64,000 bases of DNA from Saccharospirillum sp039982735 (lineage in GTDB: Bacteria > Pseudomonadota > Gammaproteobacteria > Pseudomonadales > Natronospirillaceae), in assembly GCF_039982735.1 (NCBI RefSeq), contig NZ_JBDWXV010000009.1, positions 148,886 through 212,885 on the forward strand, in the 5' to 3' direction. The position numbers and the translations under genes were made by a program. The notes beneath the pieces are model-generated. The model was given only the letters and a program-made list of their open reading frames with translations. It was not told the DNA's origin and did not search any database. How positions within the stretch are numbered: the first letter of the stretch is position 1; each line of letters starts with the position of its first letter. Positions 52,856-61,157 of the stretch are shown here, piece by piece.

Positions 52856-54622
52856 TTATTGTGCAAGACGGTCCGCCGGGTTCAGCCTCAAGTCAGCAAC
52901 CAGCGGCCGATGATCCGACGCTACCCGGGCCAGGACCGAATCCGGTATTTCGATTCCGCTGGCCGTCAACCCCGCACCAAAATAGATGTGATCGATTCGA
53001 ACCGATGGCAGACGCGTTGTAAACGTTGGCTGGGGCCGATGACCGGCAGTGGCCTCCTGGGCGTCGCGCAGCCGACGGTTCAAACCCCGACATACCAGGC
53101 TGAGCGGTACGGCATTAAAATCCCCACATAGAATCACCGGTTGCTGGCAATCCGGGTGTCCCAGCCAGTCCAGGCCCAGCAATGCCTCCATCTGTGCCTT
53201 GCGCTCCTGACCATTGAGACCCAAATGGGTGTTGATGATTTGTACCCTGCTACCGTGCAAGTCAACCTCCACACAGAGCGCCCCGCGCGGCTCGAGATTA
53301 GGCCTGGTCGCAAGACCCGGAAGCAGATCGGCTTTGACCAGCCGTTGGGGCAGATGGGTCAAAATAGCATCGCCATAGCGTTCTTCCTCGAGGTGGATCG
53401 CCGGGTGAAAGTGAAAATCCATCGCCAGTAACCGGGCAATTCTGTGGGCCTGATCGATGCCTTCGCTCCGGTCCCGACCGACATCCAGTTCTTGTAACGC
53501 AACAACGTCGGGTCGGCTGCGGGCAATGACACGGGCTATACGGGCAACGTCCAGCTTGCCATCCATACCGATGCAGCTATGCACGTTGTAAGTCATAATC
53601 CGGAGCGTATCGTCCGGGCGCTTGCGCGGTCGATACGCCTGCTGCCGGGCAGGGTATTCCTGCCGGCCAAGATGCGACAGGGCAGCGCGACGCAGGTCCA
53701 GCGGACGCAGGTAAGGCCGGGTCCGCGGTGGGATCGGGGCATCCACAGGAAGCAGAGCGAACCCCTGGGTTTCCCGGGGGCTGGCACCAGCATGACTGCC
53801 GTTCTCGATGGCGAAGGACATTGCCGCTATGCCGTCTCGCCACCCGAGCAAAACCAAATCACCCGAATAGGGATGTTCACACAGGCGAATCAGGTCGGGG
53901 GCCAGCTCCTCAATAAAGGGGTGGTTCTCTCCGAACAGTGGCTTCACATCATTCGGCAGTTGGAGTTCGCCGTCTTCGGTAAAAGCATGCACCTGTCCGG
54001 GAGAACTGACCAGCAGCACCACCGGTATATTGTGCTTCCCGACCAACTCCCGGGCGATGAAGACGTTCTCATCGCTCGTCATTGCCCGTGAAAAGTAGAG
54101 GTGAGCCACCGGACCCAGCGCTGTGATTTGCGGCCGGTCATGGTTTTCTCCGGGCTCGTGGCGCTCCACCGGGAACAGCCGTTGAATGCGACGCCCACCC
54201 AGGTAACGGACTCGCTGTGTCTGGTCGCCACTTAACGGAACAGGCTGGCTAGCGGGCAATGGGCTGTCGAGTGCCTGCAACGCCGTATTCACCGCCGTTT
54301 CAAGACTGTACCCGCTGATTCGCTGGTAACTCGTCGTCTCCGCCTGCCCGTGATCGGAGTAGACCCAGAGTTCATAATGCCGCCAGTGTGCCTGATGAGT
54401 CGCTCGCCACAGCCGGGCGATGGCATTATCGATACCTTTCAGTGTCCAGTGGGCGAATAAAGAGGTCGGGCCACGACGATGCGACTGCTCATCGTAGCCC
54501 AGCAGATTGATGTGAATGATCGGCAGCCCACGACTGATGTCTATTTTTCCGCCGATCACGCACAGTTCGCGCAGCAAAAGGGTAATCGCCACTCGGGTGG
54601 GCACAAATTTCAATTCTTGCAC
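52856..54622 (-). CDS. Phosphatase C-terminal half fused to endonuclease/exonuclease/phosphatase domain (downstream part of an interrupted gene)
   Basis: This frame has 588 codons from a GTG at 54622. Residues 1 to about 300 complete an alkaline-phosphatase-superfamily domain: metal ligands in HINLLGYDEQSHRRGP and VYSDHGQAETTSY. Residues about 340-580 form an EEP domain with RIMTYNVHSCIGMDGKLDVA, VVALQELDVGR, INTHLGLNGQERKAQ, CGDFNAVP and SDHRPLVADL. It continues in the same frame as the N-terminal piece at 54629-55273, separated only by TAA plus two codons. The stop overlaps a possible ribosome-binding site (TAAGGA) four bases before the GTG, so reinitiation is conceivable. I see it as one gene of about 804 residues interrupted by a nonsense codon. 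Confidence 0.8.
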   Translation of the reverse strand: MQELKFVPTRVAITLLLRELCVIGGKIDISRGLPIIHINLLGYDEQSHRRGPTSLFAHWTLKGIDNAIARLWRATHQAHWRHYELWVYSDHGQAETTSYQRISGYSLETAVNTALQALDSPLPASQPVPLSGDQTQRVRYLGGRRIQRLFPVERHEPGENHDRPQITALGPVAHLYFSRAMTSDENVFIARELVGKHNIPVVLLVSSPGQVHAFTEDGELQLPNDVKPLFGENHPFIEELAPDLIRLCEHPYSGDLVLLGWRDGIAAMSFAIENGSHAGASPRETQGFALLPVDAPIPPRTRPYLRPLDLRRAALSHLGRQEYPARQQAYRPRKRPDDTLRIMTYNVHSCIGMDGKLDVARIARVIARSRPDVVALQELDVGRDRSEGIDQAHRIARLLAMDFHFHPAIHLEEERYGDAILTHLPQRLVKADLLPGLATRPNLEPRGALCVEVDLHGSRVQIINTHLGLNGQERKAQMEALLGLDWLGHPDCQQPVILCGDFNAVPLSLVCRGLNRRLRDAQEATAGHRPQPTFTTRLPSVRIDHIYFGAGLTASGIEIPDSVLARVASDHRPLVADLRLNPADRLAQ

Positions 54623-54628
54623 GAATCC

Positions 54629-55273
54629 TTAGCCGCTCGCCGTACCGCGTAACAGATCAACCAGTGCCAACACGGTTTCAACGACCAACAAGGCACCGAC
54701 GCGCAAAAAGCTGTACAGATTGGTGAGTAGAAAAGCCAGCAGCACCAGAGGGTTAGCCCGTCGCAAAGATGGCCCCCACCCCATGGAAGAGGGGCAGAAA
54801 TGGGGCTCTTCAGCGCCACCGGTAAAGTTATCCGAATAGGCACTGCCACCGGTTAGCAGACCGGCTTCGCCATCACGCTCCAGCCGTTTTTCCACCTCAG
54901 CAGCAATACCCGGTTCGTACATGCGCACGATGCGCTGACTGGCCGGGTCACGAAACGAAAAAGACGGCACGGCACAGGGCATGCCATAAAAAAGCTCTGC
55001 CTGCACGGCCGGTGTGGTGGATGGAAGCCCTGAATAATGGGTATGCAAACGGTAATGCTCACGCTGCAGCAACTGTTTCAAAAACGGCATCTCACCCTTT
55101 GCCAGCGCCGCCTCCAGTTCCGGGCGACTCAAACCGTCTACTTGAACCATCACCAGCCCGGGGCGCGTTGGCGCCCCCTCAGAGGCGGGAAGCCTCAAAA
55201 GCCGGGCCAGCAAAACACTCCGGCTCATAGTTCGACGCTGGCGGCGTATCCACGTTTCAATTCTAGTCAGCAT
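54629..55273 (-). CDS. Alkaline-phosphatase-superfamily N-terminal half (upstream part of an interrupted gene)
   Basis: The 214-residue piece starts the phosphodiesterase/nucleotide pyrophosphatase-like domain. VMVQVDGLSRPELEAALAKG has the first metal-ligand Asp, and LPSTTPAVQAELFYG has the probable Thr nucleophile. After GGSAYSDNFTGGAEEPHF comes a hydrophobic stretch of about 40 residues that could be membrane-inserted. It ends at TAA (54629-54631), and the same frame resumes directly in the 588-codon piece that holds the remaining metal ligands. Alone it cannot form a complete active site. A 34-codon frame at 55267-55371 overlaps its start. Confidence 0.75.
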   Translation of the reverse strand: MLTRIETWIRRQRRTMSRSVLLARLLRLPASEGAPTRPGLVMVQVDGLSRPELEAALAKGEMPFLKQLLQREHYRLHTHYSGLPSTTPAVQAELFYGMPCAVPSFSFRDPASQRIVRMYEPGIAAEVEKRLERDGEAGLLTGGSAYSDNFTGGAEEPHFCPSSMGWGPSLRRANPLVLLAFLLTNLYSFLRVGALLVVETVLALVDLLRGTASG

Positions 55274-55371
55274 GGTGGCCAGGTAACGCTAACGACTGCA
55301 ACATCGCTAACCGGCGGTCTGCCGCTCGACGGCAAATCCGAAAAACGAATGCCAGGGTCGATCTGTTTCAT
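55267..55371 (-). CDS. Possible 34-residue leader peptide coupled to the phosphatase gene
   Basis: A short frame begins MKQIDPGIRFSDLPSSGR and ends in VTWPPC. Its ATG (55371) is preceded by GAGGATGACAC, a good ribosome-binding site, whereas the phosphatase ATG at 55273 has none. The stop (55267-55269) overlaps the phosphatase start (ATGCTGA), the layout of translational coupling. No family is recognised. It could be a real leader or simply the remnant of an upstream gene end. Confidence 0.35.
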   Translation of the reverse strand: MKQIDPGIRFSDLPSSGRPPVSDVAVVSVTWPPC

Positions 55372-55768
55372 GTGTCATCCTCACCCCGGGGTAGGTAACA
55401 ACGGGTCACTTCCAACCCCTGAAGCGTAGGCGGGCCCGGGATGGACGCAAGCTGTAATGCCCGGGTGAGAATCAAGACTGTAAGCCCTTGGCCGCTGCAT
55501 GCCGCCACTCCAGAGAGTCCAACGCTGGCGGTGGGGTATGCCAAGCCGTTGAATGTCAGACAGCCTGTGCGCTATTTGGGCACTGAAAGGTCAATTTTTG
55601 AGAGAAACAGCCTCAACTATCCCGATTATTCGAATGGTTGTCCTTATCTTTCGAATTTATTTTATTATTACTGGCGAGTAGTGTTTATCTCAACTGAACA
55701 GCGTGTGCGCACGACTGCACCGGCTTCAGTGTTATTCTCAATTCAACAACTATAAGAATGGAGAGACC
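55372..55768. other. Intergenic region between divergent phosphatase and peptide importer operons
   Basis: Nearly 400 bases with no convincing gene; open frames here have no family resemblance. It turns AT-rich after 55580, where the importer promoter candidate at 55629-55666 lies. GCCCGGG occurs twice near 55432 and 55459, but no longer repeat is seen. Confidence 0.45.
55629..55666 (+). promoter_or_regulatory. Importer promoter with two TTCGAA sites 21 bp apart
   Basis: TTCGAA occurs at 55629-55634 and 55650-55655, exactly 21 bases start to start (two helical turns). TTGTCC (55638-55643) and TTTATT (55661-55666) with a 17-base spacer form a plausible sigma-70 promoter over the second site. 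The binding-protein gene starts about 100 bases downstream. The LysR protein of 62487-63416 is a candidate ligand-dependent regulator (inference). Confidence 0.42.
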
Positions 55769-57301
55769 ATGAACACCTTAATGCTCAAAACGGCAGCACT
55801 GGCGTCGCTAGGCTGTTTTACGCTCATGGCAAGTGGACCGGCACTGGCCAGCAAAGACGATGACACGTTGCGTGTGGCCCTTGCCGAAGAAATCCTCAAT
55901 CTGGACTATCTGTATACCACCAAGCGCGAATACATCATTCTGGCGCAGGCAACCGATGCGACCTTGTTTGATCTCGATCCTGAAACGCAGGAGTACAACC
56001 CTGCTGTCGCAACCGACTACAACTTCGTAGACGATCTGACTCTGGATGTAACGTTACGTGAAGGTGTGGTGTTTCACGATGGTACCGCTCTGACCGCAGA
56101 CGACGTTGTTTACACCTACAACTGGATCATTGCCGAAGAAAGCGAAGCACAGGCTAAAGGCACGATCAGTCGTTGGTTGGACAATGCCGAAAAAACGGGC
56201 GAACACACTGTAAGGTTCCATCTGAAAACCGTTTACCCCCTGGTGTTGCGTGATATGGCGCAGCGCGTGATGCTCCGCAAAGAAGGCGCCTATATTGAAA
56301 ATGGCGAAATTAACCAGAGCGCCATGGCGGATGATCTGATCGGCGCGGGCCCATATCGGGTGGTCTCATTCGAGCCGGGCCAACAAGTCGTGCTGAAACG
56401 TTTCGACGACTATTTCGGTGAACAGCCTGCTATTGAAAACATCGTTGTTCGCAACTTGCCCGATATTGGTACTCAGCAAGCCGAGTTGATGTCCGGTGGT
56501 ATCGACTGGATGTTCAAGGTACCGCTCGATCTGGCTGAAAGCTTGGGTGCCACACCCATGGCGAAACACCTCAGCGGCCCGGACTTGCGTGTAGGCTTCC
56601 TGGTGCTTGATGCAGCCGGTTACACCGATCCGGATGGCCCGCTGACCGACGTTAGGGTCCGTCAGGCCGTGAACCATGCGCTTAACCGGGACGAGATGGC
56701 CGAGTACCTGATTGGTGGCTCATCGGAAGGGATTCATACCCCCTGCCACCCGGCTCAGTTCGGCTGTACAACCGACATTCAAGCTTACCCCTACAATCCG
56801 CAAAGGGCCCGCGAACTCTTGGCCGAAGCCGGCTACCCGAATGGTTTCCCGCTGGAACTGTGGGCCTACCGAGACAAAGCCGCCGCTGAAGCCGTTTCAT
56901 CAGACCTCGAAGCGGTCGGTATTGATGTCGATTTGCGCTACGTGAAGCTAGCGTCCCTGAACCAGGCTCGCGCTGAACGTGACATTCCCGCCTACTTCGG
57001 CACCTGGGGATCTGGCGGCACCGCTGATACGGCTGCGATTGCCCGGGTTCACTTTTCCGACGAGACCGATCGAAACTTGTCTGGTGATGACGAACTGACC
57101 GAGATGGTGCTTTCGGCCGAGCAGACAGCCGATCAGTCAGAACGGGCTGAGATCTATGAAAATGCCTTGAACCGCATTGCGGATCAGGCCTATTGGGCGC
57201 CGATGTTTTCTTATTCTGCAAACTACCTGGTGTCGCCGGAACTGAATTTCCCCCTGAGCCCGGACGGGCTGCCACGACTGCCACAGGCAAGCTGGGAATA
57301 A
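55769..57301 (+). CDS. Peptide/opine-type ABC transporter substrate-binding protein (family 5)
   Basis: This 510-residue periplasmic protein has a signal peptide (about 1-27, ending MASGPALA-SK) and the SBP_bac_5 fold seen in Dpp/Opp systems: LRVALAEEILNLDYLYTTKR, VVFHDGTALTADDVVYTYNW, GAGPYRVVSFEPGQQVVLKR and RVRQAVNHALNRDEMAEYLI. The ATG at 55769 follows GGAGAGACC; upstream frame to 55703 is not signal-like. It captures a peptide-like or modified amino acid substrate, and heads a five-gene operon ending with a lyase. Confidence 0.92.
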   Translation: MNTLMLKTAALASLGCFTLMASGPALASKDDDTLRVALAEEILNLDYLYTTKREYIILAQATDATLFDLDPETQEYNPAVATDYNFVDDLTLDVTLREGVVFHDGTALTADDVVYTYNWIIAEESEAQAKGTISRWLDNAEKTGEHTVRFHLKTVYPLVLRDMAQRVMLRKEGAYIENGEINQSAMADDLIGAGPYRVVSFEPGQQVVLKRFDDYFGEQPAIENIVVRNLPDIGTQQAELMSGGIDWMFKVPLDLAESLGATPMAKHLSGPDLRVGFLVLDAAGYTDPDGPLTDVRVRQAVNHALNRDEMAEYLIGGSSEGIHTPCHPAQFGCTTDIQAYPYNPQRARELLAEAGYPNGFPLELWAYRDKAAAEAVSSDLEAVGIDVDLRYVKLASLNQARAERDIPAYFGTWGSGGTADTAAIARVHFSDETDRNLSGDDELTEMVLSAEQTADQSERAEIYENALNRIADQAYWAPMFSYSANYLVSPELNFPLSPDGLPRLPQASWE

Positions 57302-57314
57302 CTCTTAAAAAGCA

Positions 57315-57408
57315 GGGGCAAACGTCTGCCCCACTGTGGAATCGCGCACCAGTAAAGGTTCTCTAACGAGCCTGTGTAACAGCCCTTTACCTGCCGGACG
57401 CGATTCCA
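57315..57408. other. Nested inverted repeats between binding protein and permease
   Basis: A first hairpin, GGGGCA/TGCCCC, spans 57315-57332. Then an outer 10-bp perfect inverted repeat TGGAATCGCG (57337-57346) / CGCGATTCCA (57399-57408) encloses an inner one, GTAAAGG (57352-57358) / CCTTTAC (57384-57390). On the opposite strand the same bases encode RLVREPLLVRDSTVGQ, which looks like the end of a LacI-type regulator. It is either an mRNA structure or a decayed gene tail. Confidence 0.45.
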
Positions 57409-57436
57409 TTTAGCCCGCCCCTCGAAGGAGACGTAA

Positions 57437-58354
57437 ATGCTACGTTATATATTGCAACGTGGGATGCTGGCGCTGGCCGTGGCATTCACGGTGTCGCTCG
57501 CAACGTTCTTTCTGTTGAATTTTGCGTCTGATCCGGCCTATTCCATTGCCGGGGAAGACGCCACACCGGAAGTACTGGCACAAATTCGTGAGACCTACGG
57601 CCTCGACCGGCCAGCCTTTGTGCGCTATCTGGATTGGCTGGGCAGCGTACTGCAAGGCGATTTTGGCACCAGTTACTATTGGAACAAACCCGTCGCCGAA
57701 CTGGTTTCTGACCGGGCCGGGGCAACGATCACACTGGCTCTGTCCGCTGTCATGGTCACCATCCTCATTGCCATTCCGCTGGGCGCCTGGGCAGCCCTGC
57801 GACCCAATACCCTGGTCGACCGGTTTGCTCTTACCGTGGCTGTCTCGGCCCAGGCCGTGCCCAACTTCTGGCTGGGTCTGATCGTGATCATCCTGTTTGC
57901 CGTCATGCTGCCTATTTTTCCGGTCTCCGGTGATGACAGTTGGCGCCACTTTGTATTGCCGGCCTTTGTGCTCGGTGCAAGTTCAGTTCCTGCCGTTATG
58001 CGACTGACCCGTACCGGGCTGATCGACGTGATGCAAAGCGACTACATCCGCACCGCCCGTTCCAAAGGGTATCGGGGTTTCACACTGCTCACCCGGCACG
58101 CATTACGCAATGCCCTGTTACCGGTTATCTCGGTACTGGCGGTCCAACTGGGTCAAAAGTTTGGTGGCTCCGTTATTACCGAAAGCATCTTTGCAATTAA
58201 TGGCCTGGGACGACTCGCACTGGAATCCATCCTCGGCTCGGACATTCCTACCGTGCAAATGTTGATCTTTGTATTCGCGTTGATTTTTGTCGCCATGAAT
58301 TTACTGGCCGACATTCTGAATGCAGCCCTGGATCCCAGAATTCGCATCGGATGA
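57437..58354 (+). CDS. Peptide-type ABC transporter permease (DppB-like)
   Basis: This 305-residue permease has six membrane segments and the DppB signature: start MLRYILQRGMLALAVAFTVS, the LDRPAFVRYLDWLGSVLQGD segment, and the EAA-loop DYIRTARSKGYRGFTLLTRH followed by ALRNALLPVIS. It forms a heterodimer with the next permease. AAGGAG precedes the ATG. It lies 135 bases after the binding-protein gene. Confidence 0.93.
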   Translation: MLRYILQRGMLALAVAFTVSLATFFLLNFASDPAYSIAGEDATPEVLAQIRETYGLDRPAFVRYLDWLGSVLQGDFGTSYYWNKPVAELVSDRAGATITLALSAVMVTILIAIPLGAWAALRPNTLVDRFALTVAVSAQAVPNFWLGLIVIILFAVMLPIFPVSGDDSWRHFVLPAFVLGASSVPAVMRLTRTGLIDVMQSDYIRTARSKGYRGFTLLTRHALRNALLPVISVLAVQLGQKFGGSVITESIFAINGLGRLALESILGSDIPTVQMLIFVFALIFVAMNLLADILNAALDPRIRIG

Positions 58355-58417
58355 GCGACGACGGATGACTGAGCACCCATTGACTGACTGTGCCACTACA
58401 GTAAGGAAAACATCATC

Positions 58418-59320
58418 ATGACCACCAACATGCTAGCGGAAGAAGTCGCCGAGAGCCTGCCCCCGACTCCGCGACAACTGGCACTCTCCCGGGCTCTGAA
58501 TCACAAAGGGTTTATGACGGGCGGGGTTATATTGATACTGTTGGCTATTATAGCCATCGCCGCGCCATTGATCGCTCCGCACGATCCGTTCGCCCAATCG
58601 CTGAGTACCCGTATGTTGCCCCCGGTTTGGGTGGAAGGCGGCAGTTGGGAACATCTGCTCGGTACCGACCAAAACGGCCGCGACTATCTTTCCCGGCTGA
58701 TTTACGGGACACGCGTTTCATTAACCATTGGCCTGGGTGCCGCCTCCATCGGTCTCGTCATTGGTGTCACGCTCGGTGTGATCGCAGGCTATTTCGGTGG
58801 CTGGGTCGACCACGGCGTCAGCTTTCTGCTTACCGCTCAACTGGCCCTTCCTGGCTTGCTACTGGCTATGGCTCTGGTGTTCATCATTGGGCCATCTGTC
58901 TGGGTCGTCATCGGGATCGTCGGTGTCTTGCACTGGACGTATTACCTGGTCGTCACCCGAGCCGCAACCCAGCGCATTCGCAGCCTTGATTTTATCGCGG
59001 CTGACCGGGCTGCGGGGGCGACGTCAGGTCAGATTATCCGCCAGGAAATCCTGCCCAACCTGCTGCCACAGATCATTGTTATCTTCACCTTTGAGGTAGG
59101 CATTGCCATTCTGGCCGAAGCCAGCCTGTCGTTTCTCGGTGTCGGCATTCAGCCTCCGACCCCGTCCTGGGGCCTGATGATTGCCGAAGGAAAGATCGCC
59201 ATGTTCTACCGGCCCTGGCTGGTGGTACTGCCTGGCCTGTGTCTGTTTGTTCTTGTCATTGGTGCCAACCTGCTCGGTGATGGCCTGCGCGATATCACGT
59301 CACCGGAAGGGAGAAATTGA
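58418..59320 (+). CDS. Peptide-type ABC transporter permease (DppC-like)
   Basis: The 300-residue permease has an N-terminal cytoplasmic tail with one helix, the DppC-type motif HLLGTDQNGRDYLSRLIYGT and the EAA loop DFIAADRAAGATSGQIIRQE ILPNLLP (two adjoining parts). It ends with LLGDGLRDITSPEGRN, the typical DppC C-terminus. It pairs with the DppB-like permease. The next gene starts one base after its stop. Confidence 0.93.
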   Translation: MTTNMLAEEVAESLPPTPRQLALSRALNHKGFMTGGVILILLAIIAIAAPLIAPHDPFAQSLSTRMLPPVWVEGGSWEHLLGTDQNGRDYLSRLIYGTRVSLTIGLGAASIGLVIGVTLGVIAGYFGGWVDHGVSFLLTAQLALPGLLLAMALVFIIGPSVWVVIGIVGVLHWTYYLVVTRAATQRIRSLDFIAADRAAGATSGQIIRQEILPNLLPQIIVIFTFEVGIAILAEASLSFLGVGIQPPTPSWGLMIAEGKIAMFYRPWLVVLPGLCLFVLVIGANLLGDGLRDITSPEGRN

Positions 59321-59321
59321 G

Positions 59322-61157
59322 ATGACGAGTCCTCTGCTGGAAATACAAAACCTGTCTATCCGACTGAAAGTACCGTCGGGTGTATTACACGCCGTGCGCA
59401 ACGCCTCGCTGACTCTCAACCGGGGAGAAGCCCTGGGCATTGTTGGCGAAAGTGGTTCCGGCAAATCACTGACGGCCATGGCGCTGATGCGCCTGCTGCC
59501 CAAGGTAGCAAATGTAGAATTCGATACGCTCAAATTTGATGGTACCGACCTGGGAGAGGTGCCCGAGGCAACTTTCACCAGAGACTATCTGGGCCCTCGC
59601 CTCAGCATGATCTTTCAGGAGCCGATGACCTCACTCAACCCGGTCTACACCATCGGCCGGCAGTTGACCGAAGCGTCGGTACGTATCGGTCGAATGACAA
59701 ACGCTCAAGCCAACACCAGAGCACTGGAGCTGCTCGACCGGGTGGGCATTCCAAACCCCAAAGCACGCATGGCCCAATACCCCCATCAACTGAGTGGCGG
59801 ACAGCGCCAACGTGTCATGATCGCCATGGCGCTGATGCTGGAGCCCGAGCTACTGATTGCAGACGAACCCACAACTGCATTGGATGCCACCATACAGACG
59901 CAGATCATGACGTTGCTCAACGACCTGCGCCGGGAAATGAACATGGGCATGATTCTAATCACCCATGACCTTGCCGTAGTCTCCGAGAACGTAGACCGCG
60001 TAGCCGTCATGTACGGGGGCGAAATTGTTGAATCCGGTCGTTCGGGCGACGTGCTTGCAGCTCCTGCTCACCCATACACCCGCGCCTTACTGACGGCCAT
60101 ACCCCATATGGGTGGTGAACCAAAACGCCTCGGTGCCATACCCGGTACCGTGCCTGCATTGCTGCAGCCACCCAAAGGCTGTGTATTTGCAGCGCGGTGT
60201 GCCCATGCCGAACCCCGGTGCGCCACTGAAAGGCCACCCAGGCAAGGCAGTGACAACCACCACCGACTCTGCATCCTCACAGAAAAAACATTGGCTGAGT
60301 TACCTCCGGCCGTGCCAAGCGACCCGCTACCAAAGCGTGAAATGGCTCATGAAGCAGTACTGGAAGCACGTCATGTCAGCCGGGTGTTTCATTCTCGAAG
60401 TGGCCTCTTTGGTCCGCGCCATGAAATCCGTGCCGTTGACGATATCAGCCTGTCGCTTAAACGCGGCGAAACCCTGGCACTGGTTGGCGAAAGCGGTTCT
60501 GGCAAGACAACCCTCTCACGCCTGCTACTGGGGCTGGATACACCAACCTCAGGAGAGATTCTGCTGGATGGCCAGCCCGTGGAAGCCATGGATGGGCTGC
60601 GCCGGGCTGACCTGGTTCAACCGATCTTTCAGGACCCTTATTCCTCGCTCAACCCACGGCGAACCCTGGCCGAAATCATCGCCCGGCCGTTAGCGTTGCG
60701 GGGTATGGGTACGGCCCGGGAGCGTCAGTTGAAAGCCCGGGAACTGATGGAACGGGTGCGCCTGCCGGAACGTCTGATGCACTCCTACCCTTCCCAACTC
60801 TCCGGTGGCCAACGGCAGCGGGTCGCGATTGCCAGAGCGCTGGTAACTTCGCCTGAAATTCTGGTTTGTGACGAGCCCACCTCGGCACTGGATGTTTCCG
60901 TCCAGGCACAAATTCTGAACCTGTTAGTCGACTTGCAAGCCGAACTCGGCCTGACGTGTTTGCTGATCACCCATGATATGGCCGTCGTTCATCAGATCGC
61001 CTCTCGAGTAGCCGTCATGCTCGACGGAAAGATCGTTGAGGAAGGTCCGGCTGCCGAGCTGTTGGCCAACCCCAAAAATGCCTACACCCGCACGCTACTC
61101 GACGCAGCACCTCAGTTCCGACCGACGGAAACGCCGACAATGGAAGCGACCTCATGA
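59322..61157 (+). CDS. Fused dipeptide-type ABC transporter ATPases (DppD-DppF fusion)
   Basis: The 611-residue protein joins two ATPases usually encoded separately. The first has Walker A GESGSGKS near residue 42, signature LSGGQRQRVMIAMALMLEPE and the oligopeptide-type Cys-rich tail GCVFAARCAHAEPRC. The second has Walker A GESGSGKTT near 388 and LSGGQRQRVAIARALVTSPE. Both Walker B motifs are intact (LIADEPTTALD, LVCDEPTSALD). The ATG at 59322 begins MTSPLLEIQNLSIRL; the frame is open further upstream within the permease. It overlaps the lyase start by four bases. Confidence 0.94.
   Translation: MTSPLLEIQNLSIRLKVPSGVLHAVRNASLTLNRGEALGIVGESGSGKSLTAMALMRLLPKVANVEFDTLKFDGTDLGEVPEATFTRDYLGPRLSMIFQEPMTSLNPVYTIGRQLTEASVRIGRMTNAQANTRALELLDRVGIPNPKARMAQYPHQLSGGQRQRVMIAMALMLEPELLIADEPTTALDATIQTQIMTLLNDLRREMNMGMILITHDLAVVSENVDRVAVMYGGEIVESGRSGDVLAAPAHPYTRALLTAIPHMGGEPKRLGAIPGTVPALLQPPKGCVFAARCAHAEPRCATERPPRQGSDNHHRLCILTEKTLAELPPAVPSDPLPKREMAHEAVLEARHVSRVFHSRSGLFGPRHEIRAVDDISLSLKRGETLALVGESGSGKTTLSRLLLGLDTPTSGEILLDGQPVEAMDGLRRADLVQPIFQDPYSSLNPRRTLAEIIARPLALRGMGTARERQLKARELMERVRLPERLMHSYPSQLSGGQRQRVAIARALVTSPEILVCDEPTSALDVSVQAQILNLLVDLQAELGLTCLLITHDMAVVHQIASRVAVMLDGKIVEEGPAAELLANPKNAYTRTLLDAAPQFRPTETPTMEATS

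Noticed and set aside
55441..55755. 104-codon frame before the importer operon
   Set aside because: No recognisable domain; it crosses the AT-rich promoter and is out of step with the real start at 55769.
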